DNA of 64,000 nt, taken from positions 124,001-188,000 of the forward strand of contig JAJKFJ010022037.1 of NCBI GenBank assembly GCA_027382625.1. The letters run 5' to 3'. Shown here one piece after another: positions 34,153 through 46,260 of the stretch; position 1 is the first letter of the stretch, and each line of letters opens with the position of its first letter. The notes beneath the pieces were generated by a model. It was not told where the DNA came from. It saw only the letters and a program-made list of their open reading frames with translations, and searched no databases. The translations under genes were made by a program, and so were the position numbers. Origin of the DNA: Tetmemena sp. SeJ-2015. Lineage: Eukaryota > Ciliophora > Spirotrichea > Sporadotrichida > Oxytrichidae.

Positions 34153-37100
34153 ATGAGTTCTCTTATATCTCCTGTGAAGCGGGTTTCACTTAAGCCTGAG
34201 TTCAACCCGGATGGGCTGCTTCCAGGAGGATATCGCCTGTCAAACCCTACGATCTAGACAGCATAGGCCTCAAACATGAATCTCCCGAAGAGAGGAACAT
34301 GAACCACAGCAACCTCCAAAATTAAATCTACTTTACTTAAATAAAAACACTTAAAAATTAGTTTGGCTCTCGCAACTAAGTCACTAAGCTCTATGTCATG
34401 CACTAATTTAAAGCCCTTACTTTCATTTAATTATATGCCAATTATAAACAGGAAGAAGTCATCTGTGACGACTGTCAGAAACCAAAACAGTCTTTAGTCT
34501 TAGAGTTAGTATAAGACTAATAAACTTATGCACCTAAATCAACAAGCTAATCAAATTCTAAGCGCCTCCAAACTTAATGAAACTATTCAAAACTAGACAG
34601 ACTCTCAGCAACTCAGCATATAAGAGAAGCAATAAGCACTTAATAAGTTACTCAGACCCAAAATAAATGTGGCCTTAATGTCAACTAAGGGTTCTTCATT
34701 TAAGTATAAAGAACCTTATGACATAAACTCAGTCGACTTATAAAACGAGAGCAGTATATAGGATTCGAGCATCAATCTTAAATCCCAAATCTCCATCTAT
34801 AATAAGATCTCAAGTTTGTAACGGAAGAGCAACTAAGTCAACTATCTGATTTCGCAATCCTAAAACGAATCCATCTTGGAAACAGATGACTAGTAGGACT
34901 AAGTTGCACTTAAGCAGGAGCGAAGACTGAGACTGATGAACGATAAGTTCATTTTTGAGGCCACTCAAAACGAAGAGAAGCTTCTTAATAATCTGAAGAT
35001 GATGCGCTCAATTATCTCCCCAGTCAATAAAAAGAACATTAACGCAAATCTCTCCTTCAACTTGAACCTTAATAGTATGGGAAACGATTCGACATTTATA
35101 ACTGGCGCAGTCACTTCTTAACATCGGGAATAAATTAACTAGAGCTTTATTCAAAATTTTAGTATGCTTCCTGAACCAGATCCAAACTTTGTCTTTCAAA
35201 TATCCTTAATATTGCATTTCTATTTGTCTTGCAACCTAAGTCATCTCTCAGAAAGCAAACTAAAGTGTCCTTAAACTAAAGCCTCGATAATCTAGAATAA
35301 AAATTTAAGACTGTAAACTCAGAAAGATTAATCCTACCTGCTATCCTCAGCAATTAAAATTCTAATCAGAGTACGACTCTCTATAATGAGAAAAGTAATT
35401 CAAACATTGAGGGTAAGAGCACTGCAAGATTGTCAAAGGTTAATTTTCGCTTTTTACTTTTTAGGTTGAATCTGTTTCTACCCTAATGAATCGGCCTTTT
35501 GAAGTTTTAATATATCGGTGCGGCTCTTAAAGAATAGGCAAGAATAGTAAAGTAGCTAGATCACTCATACCCTTTCATTTGTCTTTGAACATTTTTGTGC
35601 TAGATTCGATTTGAACTAATATTTGAGGCGATACTTTGTGTACCTGGGCAAGAATGAAATTCATGAGTCAGGGAGAGTAATAAGACTGCAAAAGGACTTC
35701 TACGAGCAAGCAATTCTAGAAATCTTAGAAGGCTGTAATGATACCTACTCCTCCAAGAAAGACATTGACAGACCTGTGGAATTTAAGTTTAACTCTCTCT
35801 TCTTACCGGATGGAAGAAGAGTCAGAGATCTCTTGCAAATACCCTGATGAAACCACATATCGATAAAAGAATAATTTTCTTTAAGTATCACCATATTTGT
35901 ATATCTGCTCTGTTCTGAGATAAATAGCTTTGAGGGCATTACATTTGCAGAGGACATGGACTCAAGCCAGTTCAAAAAAATCAACATCAAAAGTCAATGG
36001 TTGGCTTCAATTCAGAACTTCCAAAGCCAGTTATATGAGACTCTTAACAATCAAAAGCAGATAGAGTAGAAGAATTTAAGTGAGCTCAGCTTCCTAGATA
36101 AACTCCAAGGAATGAGATCTAAAAAGAAGAGAAAGGCTTACTCCACTATAAAAACCATCAACTACAGATTTCCTAAAGGAACTCTCTAAAAGGGATTGAA
36201 CCTCCTGAAATTAGCTAGAAAATGAGAAACTCCTCACTCAGAATAGATACTGGTGGAAGAACAAGCACCAGTTTTAAGGTTGAGAGTGATAATACACCCA
36301 AGTTCGGTCACACAAATATTACTGGGAAGATTTAACATGACTTCGAATAGGAGGCTGATCGAAGATTGAAAGACCTATTGCCTGATCAGCTTGATTAGTA
36401 GAGAACACTTTCAAAGGCATTTGAAAAGAGGAGAGAGTGGGCAGAGAAATATGGAATAACCTCAAGAACTCTGTATGAGCTTTTCTCAGAGTTCGTTTCG
36501 ATGATAATGCTCAGCCAGGCTCCGAAACAGAAATACAAAGTAGATGATCCCTTAAACGCAGTCTTTCCAATCACTCACGATTAGAAAATGAGCAAAATCG
36601 TCAGAGATAAACTCAATTAAATAATTTAAAACTTAAAGAGGTCAAGTTTTTATTGTTTAAATTTTTTTCTAATTAAGATTTATATCAATAAATTATTGGT
36701 TTAAGGCAAGTGCCCCTCCAGTTAAAATAGATATCAGTCAGATGGAAATCCCTATACAAATCCTGAAGAAATACAGTATAATCATCAAGTCTTAAAATAA
36801 GGCGATGATAGATAGATTTTTGCAAGCCTTGGGCTTGGACATACAGAATTTAAACTGCAGGGTGAATTGGGAGACCTACATTTTCATAAACTGCCTGCTA
36901 AAGTTTTACTCAGTCTCAAAGGATGAGTACATAAACTTTTTCGTTGGAGTCTTTGATCCTTTCGATATGGACTTTATTAAATCTAGTGAGTTCAATACCA
37001 TTCTCGAGGACATGTTTAAAGACTAATTCTCAGCAGGGATAGAGGAGGATTAAAATGCACTTGCGAATGACATAAAAAGGAGGCTTATGGAGTTAGGAAT

Positions 37101-37197
37101 AGTGCAGGAGAATGGAGATCTAGATGTTTAAAAGTTAAGAGAAGGCTTCACATCCAATTCAGTCGATATCGAAATCTTTAAGTAAGCTCTGAAATGA
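34153..37197 (+). CDS. large IES-rich protein of unknown function
   Basis: ATG at 34153 (MSSLISPVKRVSLKPEF), stop TGA 37195. A disordered Ser/Asn/Gln-rich N-terminal third; then RPFEVLIYRCGSQRIGK...FNSLFLPDGRRVRDLL, slightly reminiscent of a doublecortin-type ubiquitin fold (weak); then a helical region with EKRREWAEKYGITSRTLYEL; and a C-terminal part with VGVFDPFDMDFIKSSEF, like a degenerate EF-hand. Six pointer-flanked IESs and a 26-bp intron near 35439-35464 must be removed. After removal I count roughly 900 residues with no internal TGA. A single domain name is not justified. Confidence 0.65.
34295..34304. other. micro-IES, pointer GAAC, 6 bp removed
   Basis: GAAC-AT-GAAC. The segment creates the only in-frame TGA in about 1 kb; removing 6 bp gives KRGTTATSK. 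Confidence 0.65.
35188..35230. other. IES, pointer TTTGTCTT, 35 bp removed
   Basis: The 8-bp repeat is at 35188-35195 and 35223-35230. Gives PDPNFVLQPKSSLRKQTKVS and keeps the next 80 codons open. Confidence 0.85.
35555..35605. other. IES, pointer GCTAGAT, 44 bp removed
   Basis: GCTAGAT at 35555-35561 and 35599-35605. Joins GKNSKVAR to FDLNQYLRRYFVYLG in frame. Confidence 0.85.
35828..35906. other. IES, pointer ATCT, 75 bp removed
   Basis: ATCT at 35828-35831 and 35903-35906. Removes two TGA codons and gives GRRVRDLLCSEINSFEG. Confidence 0.65.
36175..36193. other. IES, pointer AAAGG, 14 bp removed
   Basis: AAAGG at 36175-36179 and 36189-36193. Gives YRFPKGIEPPEISQKMRNS. Confidence 0.75.
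36643..36711. other. IES, pointer CAAGT, 64 bp removed
   Basis: CAAGT at 36643-36647 and 36707-36711. Gives NLKRSSAPPVKIDISQME. Confidence 0.75.
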
Positions 37198-37294
37198 AAG
37201 TATATTTGTAATTCTACAATACTTAAGAATGTTAAAAATTAGAGATCAACCATAGAGATAAATGAATGGATTTTAAATGCAATAAACTATATCT

Positions 37295-39124
37295 TCAAGA
37301 GTCAAGCAATTAACTTATTTGCAATTCTTCTATGCACTCTAGAACTATATCAGACTTATTCAATTACTAATTTAAACTTAAAATCACAATTACTCCTTTT
37401 AATTTGAGGATAATATACTTTTATAGATCGGCTTCTCTGAGTGTGAAAATCTTGTTTCTTTTATACTATAGCATCTTAAATATGATTCTTACCAAGGCAG
37501 TTTCGCCTTCATATATAAAGTACTCGAAAATCCTTGTCGAGACCTCGAGGGGTAGTTAAGAAATGAAGAGAGATATGAAAATTGGAGAGAACGCAGCTAC
37601 CATGGAGAGGTCTTCTCTCTCCAAGTAGAATAGTAACTCCGGATCCTCTTTTAGTAATCTTTCACGCACCAAGTCGAGCAAGTTTATCAACTTAGGAGGA
37701 AAAAATAAATATATCTAGATATCTCCATAGGAGTGTCATGGTTGTAAATCATTCGCCAGTTTCTTCGGTGAAGCAGGTAAACTAAACACCAAAAACATTT
37801 CTCCTCATCCTTGATGTTAATTATCAGTAAGGCAGCTACGAAATTCATTCCTTACACGTAGCCAACTTCGTTATCGTAGCAAGAGTAAGCAAAGAGGACG
37901 TTATATAATTAGTTGTGGCCCGTTTAGTAATCGACCTTGAAAATTCCTAAGTCAGACAAAGTTCTTTTAAGGTCCTTGATTATTAGCTGTGTGTCTTTAT
38001 CATTTTCCATATCTAGTAACTTCTTGTAGAGTTTCTTGTCTTAAGAATAAAGCAATAAAAAAATATTAAGTCATACATTTTAGACTGGCTGGTGTAATCA
38101 CAGAGAAGGCACCAAATCTCACCTCTTAAGTCATTGGGTATGCCATGTAATAGAGAGGCTTTCAGCCTTTCTTTGGAGATTCCAGATATGTTTTTCTTCT
38201 GCAAGATAATCTCAGTCCATTCTTTTTTAGTCAAAGGATTCTTGTCACTGTTGAAAAGCTGCTAAGAGTTAGCATCAGCCAAATTGATTCCTTGATATTT
38301 GGACTTGTTTTTGCCTAACTTTGAGTTCTCTTTGAACTTCTCTATGTGCTTTATGAATTCGTTCTCAGCCTCATAATTCTGATAATTACTCTAGTTTCTA
38401 ATCTAATTTGAGAGGAAACTTGTCTTTTAAGACTTGGGAGATTAAAAGTCATCATCTAAAAAATCTCCCAACCCTCCTCCAGATACATTAGTCAGTTGTC
38501 TATCCCATTCCTTTTCAATTTGATTTATCGATTTCTGTGCCGATCCTTTTTTAGACACACCTTTCTAAATATACACCAGAGGCATAACTCCACCTTGATA
38601 ATCAGCAGCTGGTTCATTCGGATTTATATCGTTTCTCTTAATTATTCCTGCTTTTTAACTCTTTACCACAAGTTTTTCGGACTCTCTCTGCTTATAATTT
38701 TAATATTTTTAATTACTATCGTCCTCGTATTGATCTTTAATTTCCTCTTAGTTAGATATCTGTTTTTTAAATCCTTTGTGCTAAGATCTGGATATTTTAT
38801 CGATCCCTCCTGGGTTTCCCTCTAACTCATTTAGAAAATTTTTGATTTATGTCTACTAGCTAGTCAAGTTAAATAAAGATTATCCAATAAAAATGATTCG
38901 AGCATAGTTGTTCTCTTCCTTTAGTCTTTACTCAAGCTGAGAAGAGTTCAACTCCTAGATCTATTTGCTGTTTAGATTTGGGTACTATTCCTTCCTTAAT
39001 CTTTCATGGACTGCTTGCTCCGAATGGGATTTTAAGTTGGACTGCTACTTTGAAAATCGCCTTTTTTATTCCTATTGGGAGTTTGTGGGACTTTAGAAAC
39101 ACGGACTCTTAAATTTGTTCTCAT
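37295..39124 (-). CDS. TBC-domain Rab GTPase-activating protein
   Basis: ATG near 39124 (MRTNLRVRVSKVPQTPN; first exon uncertain), stop TGA 37295-37297. A polar N-terminal half leads to the TBC domain: LLHGIPNDLRGEIWCLLCDY, then NDKDTQLIIKDLKRTLSD, QLYNVLFAYSCYDNEVGY, VQGMNFVAALL, DEEKCFWCLVYLL and a late LPLEVSTRIFEYFIYEGET. The catalytic arginine and glutamine fingers normally lie in I-x-x-D-x-x-R and Y-x-Q-G; here IIKDLKR and YVQGM fit. It stimulates GTP hydrolysis by Rabs. An 8-bp IES at 37711-37724 and a roughly 60-bp segment near 38037 must be removed. Confidence 0.82.
37711..37724. other. micro-IES, pointer ATATCT (plus strand), 8 bp removed
   Basis: ATATCT at 37711-37716 and 37719-37724. 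Removal joins NHDTPMEIYLFF to PPKLINLLDLV, and the TBC domain then continues open for over 120 codons. Confidence 0.8.
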
Positions 39125-39557
39125 TTAGCCTCTCACCTCTTTACTCGCCTTTATTGCCCTTTTATAGTTTTCCTTTATAACATACAATAAAATATTATGG
39201 AATGGATTCACAGAGTCATCTAGCTCAGATTATTGCACAAAATTTATTGTCTTCTATTTTATTTAAGATGATTAAAATTTTGTATATCTTAGATCAGATG
39301 AGTAGTCGGACTATTCACGCATTTAAAGAATGAAAAATAATATCCTGATATACATTTTCTGATAGAGTTCATCCTCTTTGTCTCGTTTATGACTGCCCAT
39401 TTCTGAAGATTATTGTGATTGGGTGGGCTGCTGTTAGTTGTCTTGCGTTGACAGCCATTTATTGGGTACAATTTAAGTGAAAAACTTTTAGAACATTTAT
39501 TAAATTTGATTTCATAATTGCCTTAATTAATATTATATCCCAGAAAGTAAAAACACA
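39125..39557. other. intergenic AT-rich DNA
   Basis: A 60-codon minus-strand frame at 39289-39471 exists under the standard code but has no neighbour exons or motif. Treated as spacer between divergent genes. Confidence 0.45.
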
Positions 39558-40677
39558 ATGAAGGAGATAGAGTTTATAATCATAATAAATTAATAAAGCG
39601 GATGCAACAATATCGCAAGTGCAAACCAGATACTGTGGAAGGATTCATGTTTGGTGATCCTGAGATATAATTCTCTCACAGCTCAAGACCAACTACTACT
39701 GCTAAGTCTCAATAGCAGAGGTTCATGCTCTATCCTATGCCGAGGGAGGATAAGGGCTACAAGACTCCAGGGATGCAAGAGTAGTAAGCAAGATTAAGAA
39801 AGTTATTTAATCAATTTAAAATAGTGTCGAAGAGTTAGACACATACCTTGCTTGCGTTGGTAGAATCATCCTCCCAAAAATATCTTATATTTTTCATTTA
39901 AAAAGGGAAGCAGAGAGAGAAATTCATTAGCAAATTAGGCACCGCAACTCATCTCTCGAAGCCATAGAAGAAGAATCTGAGCTTATCTCAGACCAGATGA
40001 GTTAGGAGGCGCTTTTCCTCAAAGGATATGCGAGCCGAATTATAATATATTTTAACTCTATGTTGAATTGCTTAATCTTCAGAAGATGAGCTCAGTGATT
40101 TCAATCTGTTTCACAATCCTCAAGAGATCGACTGGGCTTAATTCAAAGTAGGTTCCGACAGAAAGTCGTCTATATATGAAGGAGGAGTCACTCCATTAAA
40201 TTTTTAAATGGTGATAAGATGCCCATGACTTAGAAAAGCTGGCTATCTGGATTGAGAAGAGACATAGAGACTGAGCAGTAAGATGAAGATTTCTTCGGAA
40301 TCTAAAAACCAAAGACTTTGATTATCCACAGAAGGAATAATGGCCTCTCTATAGCCACTCAGCCTTCAGTTTCTCCTTACTAGGATTAAAAACACCATAA
40401 GAGATTTGAATAGAACGAACTTGCTTCCCCATTTCATGAGTAAAGGGTTATCACTGGAAAGTAGAACGATCAAAGAAGTGGCTAGAATCTCAAGAGCTCT
40501 TACTTTGTAAATTATATTTTTTCTTTTTTTGAAAGGTAAAGAGATTCGTTTGAGGATGGAATTAACGAGGGCACTCAAGTCTCTGTCACCAAACCTCAAG
40601 ATGAAGAAATGAGTGATGTCTCCGACTCGGCGTTTTATGACTTGGCAGAAAAATTCGAAAGCAACATTAAATTTTGA
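39558..40677 (+). CDS. hypothetical polar protein
   Basis: ATG at 39558 (MKEIEFIIIIKRMQQYRK after an 8-bp removal), stop TGA 40675. Readable blocks: EGFMFGDPEIQFSHSSRP, SSEDELSDFNLFHNPQEIDW, KSWLSGLRRDIETEQ and a C-terminal DEEMSDVSDSAFYDLAEKFE. There are frame changes near 39985-40085 that I did not solve and one at 40196-40209 that I did. Some 330 residues, acidic at the end. No domain recognised. Confidence 0.5.
39583..39597. other. micro-IES, pointer TAATAAA, 8 bp removed
   Basis: TAATAAA at 39583-39589 and 39591-39597, one base apart. Removal joins the first ATG to the main frame. Confidence 0.6.
40196..40209. other. micro-IES, pointer TTAAAT, 8 bp removed
   Basis: TTAAAT at 40196-40201 and 40204-40209. 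Gives GGVTPLNGDKMPMTQKSW; otherwise TGA follows. Confidence 0.75.
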
Positions 40678-43600
40678 TGCAATTTTAATCATCACATTAA
40701 TCTCCAAAAGATTTAACGTATGAAGAAGAAACAGCAGAGGCAGAATTTAGAGAAAAGAGATATTTATGTTGTGTTTTCTCGTCATAGTTTAAATGATATT
40801 CCTCAAAAATAAAATTCAGATTAAGATAGGAGATTTAAATAAGAAATTAAATAAGCAATTCATTAATTCAAACCAGTGCATTTAAAAATTCTTTTACTCA
40901 TTTAAATGCATTACAATATTTTAAAAATCTGTTTGATCAAAATAAAAATATTTTCATTTTAAAAGTTTTTTTAAATAGTTTCAATTTTTTGATAGGTTTG
41001 GAATATTATCTCTTAAATTAAAATAGGTAATGGGTGAAGTAAAATAAATCTAAGTTAGAGAATAAATTCCTCAGCACTTTGCATTTCTACAGACAAATGA
41101 AGATATATGCAAGTGACTTTAATTTAAGCCCAACAAGATTTCATAAAAATTCAAATAAAGCTTACTATCAAAAAATTAAGATTTATAAATACTCATGACT
41201 CTATCTTTTCTTCTTCTCCTTAGCATAATTCCATTTATAAATATTTTATCAAATTTTATGAAGAATTACTAGTTTATTTATTGATCTTGACTTTAAAGAA
41301 TTTTGCTTTTTCCTTCACTGACATGTAGCGATATATAGTGCTAATGAATCCTGTTATCACTCTTCACTTTATTATTTATTTGCCCATCTTCAATTAAATT
41401 CAACCCGTATTAACGTAATCTATTCTTATCCAAGATATAAAAAGTCGTCATATTAAATAATAATTTGGCACCAGCACAGATGAAGTTATCTTACCACATT
41501 TATTTTATGTTTATCTCGTGCTCTTAGAGTATTCCTGCGCAAAATAGACTTGACTGAAAAGAGTTCCGCTCATAACTTAATCTCCTAGAAATATGCAAAG
41601 ACTACTCTTGGAGGCATACTCAGTTCTATACTCTATTTTAATTAAAAATTAAAAATAACATTGAGATATAAAATTTTGTCTTGGGAGGTATTGCCTTGAC
41701 CAAGATATTGCTCAATTAGTATAAAGCTTGATTGATATTAAAAATTAAATGCATCTATAAAATTTATGACTAGCTTGAAAGATAAAATATAGCCATCTTA
41801 AGATTTCTTAAATTCTGGATTTAGATTATTTCTTTTGATTAACTTAGATTAAATAAATTAGAGCAATAATATCGTTTGCAAAGAATGAGGAGAGGTGAAT
41901 AGAGCAGCATACTTGAGTGTCAGCTCAGCTCTTTCATTAAAATCAAAACTACTCAATTTACGTTGACCAAGATAACTTCTAAATTCCGTTGGGGATTGCC
42001 TACCCTGCCCATTTCGATCAATAAGGCAATGAAACACAAATCGATATTCTAAGATTCTTCACTTTTTAGGCTTATATTTCAAGGGCAAATTCCAGTAGTG
42101 GCTCTTCAACTCAAAATTTGGCTTATCTTTCATCTCTCTAAAATTAAATTTATTTATTTTACTTTCCCTTAAATTTATTTATTCTCATAAGCGATGGAAG
42201 CTAGATAGCTAATTAAGAGGGCTTAGAACTATATAGCAACTTGTCGTTTAAGTCTTGCGAGTCTAGCCAATATCTTAATTAACTTGCGCAAAATTAACTA
42301 TCTTTAAATCTTTCACAATCTAGAATTTATTGGATTTGCCTCGACGATTATCCACAAAATACATTATAAAAGAAATATATCAAAGATAAATTTCCATTTC
42401 TCACTATTTAAAAAAATATAGCACATTAATTTCGAACTTAAATCTATAATTTGCATTCCTTGTTACTTAAATAAGACAAATATTTATTCAAGAAAAATTA
42501 AATGCACAAATACTTTCTATTTGAGCAATACAATCTCATATTTAATTTTTATTGAATCTAGAATTATAGAGATCATAATTTGGAACAGATTTAGAAAACT
42601 TGTCATTAATAATCTCAAAGTGTAGTAACTCCAGTTCCTTAACACCTTTTTCTTCCTCAAATAGCTCAGACGGAGTGCTATGTGATACACCTCAAAATAT
42701 TCAAACCTTTATTGACCAGTCGGCTATAATACTCTCCACTCAGGAATCCATTTAATAGAGAATTTAATATTGTTTAGAATGCTTTTTTGATGGCTCAAAC
42801 TATGATTCAGAAGTCGACTGCTTCTCTTAGATATATTTATAATCAAAAGAACATCAACTTATAAATATACAAATATAAGTAAGATACAGGCTTTTGATAT
42901 GTAAAAAGTATAAAATTAGAATTATAGTTTCAGTCATGAAATTCTGCTCTAGGAAAACAGAGTTGAGACTTTTTCTAAAACTTCATCTAACCCCTATGTA
43001 ACTAACTAGCAGAATTATTTCACGCTTTCCCACTCGACTTCAGCATAACTCAAAATTTCTTAAATTTACTTCTTATTTCGGAGGATTCTCTATTCCACCT
43101 CTAGCTAAGGGCGAAGAATTAATAATCTCAAAATCATTATAAATTTAACTAAAGAATGAGTAAACTGTTTTCTAGATTCATGATCATGATTTCCTTGAGG
43201 AGATAGAAGGCCTGGGTGGACTAGCGATTGTTTTGTGGTTTTTATTGAGGATCATGAAAAAACTGATCGCTCCTCATTCTGTGCACGATGAAATAATCAG
43301 ACGACTTATTAAGAAACAGAATATGGACTCTTAGTTTATGAAAGTAGGGAATCAAAGAGCAAAGCGATCCAATAATAAGCTCACTGGGAAATCTCACAAT
43401 ATTTTTTTAATGATGATAGTTGTATTTCATTTTGTAAATCCTTTCAGTCCAATCACTTGCTTAATTACCAAGAAACCAACCACAATGCCTTTGGCCATTC
43501 GGCCTTTTTAGACCAGTCCCCTAAGGATTAAGATTCCCTCAATGATAAAAATGACTAACTCCAGGGAATCATCAATTACTTATCACCCCTAAGATAAATC

Positions 43601-44984
43601 AACGCTGCTTCAATCTTTCTAAAAAATCTCATTGCCAAAATCAAAATCTGCTTTAAAATTAGTGTACTTTATAATTTTAAAATCTGGACTCTAAGCTGCT
43701 GCTGCAGAAATAAATAAATACTTATGTCTTGATACATTTCTTAAATTAGTTGAAGAGGAATATGCAAACTCAAAATATTTACCAAAACTATCGCAAGGTT
43801 ATCACTTTCATCAACAAAAAGCTTGACGCGGTGCATCTCATTTAAAACTTAGATTATCTCAAGAACGCAAACACCATTTTGCTACAAATATATTATCATA
43901 TTCTTGCACACATCAACTTATTTATCTTTGATTTTGCTATCTTGTAATTAGCAAAAATTAATAAAGAGAATCTCTCATCTAGATCCCTTAATTTAAATTA
44001 TTCAAATAACAATAAGATATTAATTTAATTTAGCTTCACCCTAGATATGATGAAAGTAATCGAATTTCCAACGACAAGCATTTAGATTTGATCGAATCCC
44101 TCAAGGAAATGCTAAATTCTAAATCTCATAAAGATATTTAAGATACTCAAATTATATTTTGCCAATTTTTATTTTTTTAATTATGCAAAATTTGGGTTTA
44201 GAAAACTTATTTGTGGATATAAATAAAAATCCTAGCAACTATTTTCTAGCCAGCTTAAAATTATCACTCTATAAATTCACTTTGTATTGAATTAATTTTT
44301 TGAAGATAGGAGGCTAATAAAACTCCTTCTCGATAATTCAAATTTACTCTCATTTAACCTGAGCTCTGACTTGATTATAGTTGAAAATTAAATTCAAATC
44401 GGGTTAAATAATAAATGGGGAGTTGCATCTTCATGGCAAATGAAATTGCTTTAGCACCCTGATCTGCAGCTATTTCGATAGCTTATCAAATATTAATATT
44501 AGATTTTTTCTTGAATCATCATCTTTGTAGTACCTCTCAGCACTGATATATGAATTGCACATTCCTCCCCATCATAATATTCATCTTCATCTCAACTTGT
44601 GTCGCTTATAGCATTGTACAAAAATTCCCTACAAAACTTGCAAGGATTATAAAGTTCTTAGAATTTCATGTTGAATCGAATGGTCTAATAATTATTTAAA
44701 TTGGAAACACTTTAACTGCAATAATTTGTTCCATTTTAATATATTATCTAATTTAATTCTCTTTTTAAATAAACTTTCATCTATAATTAATAACTAAATA
44801 ATACTCAAGCCCATCATCGCTCTCAGCTAATTTCCCAACATCATATCTCCCTTTCTTAGGTGGAGTCACCCAAAGCTTTCACCAAAACTAGCAAGTAATA
44901 CACATTAACTTATTTACTTTAAAGAAGACTCAAGAAGCAAATTACTAGCATTTCTTTTTTCATTTTCATTATAATAAATAACGA
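40678..44984. other. 4.3-kb gene-free germline block
   Basis: AT-rich on both strands, with no frame over about 60 codons under either code that looks coding. It contains repeat copy B. Likely germline-limited DNA lost from the somatic nucleus (inference). Confidence 0.55.
44403..44740 (+). repeat. dispersed repeat, copy B
   Basis: Same orientation as copy A at 29163-29500, about 75 percent identical by eye, with scattered substitutions and small indels. Both copies sit in gene-free DNA. Confidence 0.75.
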
Positions 44985-45787
44985 CAGGAAACAAACTATC
45001 GGACAGTAGTACGACTTCTCCTAGCTCCAAAAAGATCTCAATAGAAACTAGTCAGTGGTTTCACCAGTATCGCCGCTGAGGAGGGTTCTCCCTGCCTTCA
45101 CTAGTAACCAATAACCTAGGAAATAGACCCTTAATAGCGCACTATTAGACTAGAGGGAATCTAAGTTCCCTAAGAGCCCGCTTTTGCTATAGTCACCAGG
45201 CCTACGCAAAAATTTACGATAGAATATATTGTGGTTTTTAAATATACTAAATATCATAAAGCGAGTGCCCACTGTGGTTTTTGAGAGTATGGAAAGAATC
45301 AATACAAGGAGGAACCTGATTAAGACGAAAGAATTCTCCCAGACTGCTAAAAATCTTAGAGATTTGGCTGCTGAAAAGACTCAACAAAAGAGCCCACCTA
45401 ATTAAAAATTAAAGAAAAATAGCCAACCATTCAAATAATTCTACATCATATATTTAGGAGGGTTGAATTAAAATAAGTAAATTAGGGGCAGCTGATAAAC
45501 CAGAGCACATGGATTATTATCCTCTCGAAATAATAAGGGAGGTGTCCAAAGATAGGAAAATCTCCTAATAAGTAGAGGAGTCTAAAAATATGTTGGCACT
45601 AAGTGAGGTAGAGAGGGCAAGAAGAGATTCAGAATTGAGACTGGATTTGATTGCTTGCAGGACCAAGAAATTTACTATATAACTGTATTGTCTTAATTCC
45701 TTGGTAAAAAAACAAACCTCAAAGATGAATCTACGGCTTACAGACTAGATCTCAAGGATATCTTAGCTAATATTATTTTTATCATGA
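44985..45787 (+). CDS. hypothetical protein, 5' end not found
   Basis: A continuous frame without ATG starts near 44985 and covers SVVSPVSPLRRVLPAFTSN, QNILWFLNILNIIKRVPT and ESMERINTRRNLIKTKEF. A 28-bp IES at 45454-45486 then leads into DKPEHMDYYPLEIIREVSKD and a charged helix, with TGA at 45785. The missing start suggests a first coding block elsewhere, or an acceptor site (ACAG near 44992). No family recognised. Confidence 0.5.
45454..45486. other. IES, pointer TTAGG, 28 bp removed
   Basis: TTAGG at 45454-45458 and 45482-45486. Joins QFYIIYLG to AADKPEHMDYYP. Confidence 0.7.
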
Positions 45788-46260
45788 AATGATGCGGAAA
45801 ACCTATTCAGGAATCAGACAATAAATTTAATAGGAATAAATATGCAAAATATTTGAATTATTTCCAATTTAGAATTTATAGAAGCAGTTTATTCATAAAA
45901 TTTGCTTTTTAAGTTAAGAAGATTGTATTAATTAAGAAGGACAAGTTAAAAAAGAATTAAAACTCTAGATTATGATGAATGAATATTATAATATCCTCAA
46001 TTGATTTTTTTAAAAATTATAAAATTATTATAAAAATTAGAATCTAAACAAAATAAGTTTCTTCTCTTACAAGAAATGACCTATTTACAGCGACAAAACT
46101 CTCAGCTTAATTAATTCTAGAAATTTACTCAAACAAACTTTTCATAAAATTAAATATGTCTATAGCATTGGTATGATTAAAATATCTTTCTTTTTAAAAA
46201 ATTAAACTTATCTATAAGGAATTATTGATCCAGAAAGATAAATGTTATTAAATTAATTAT
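45788..46260. other. intergenic AT-rich DNA
   Basis: No gene seen between two convergent genes. Confidence 0.5.
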
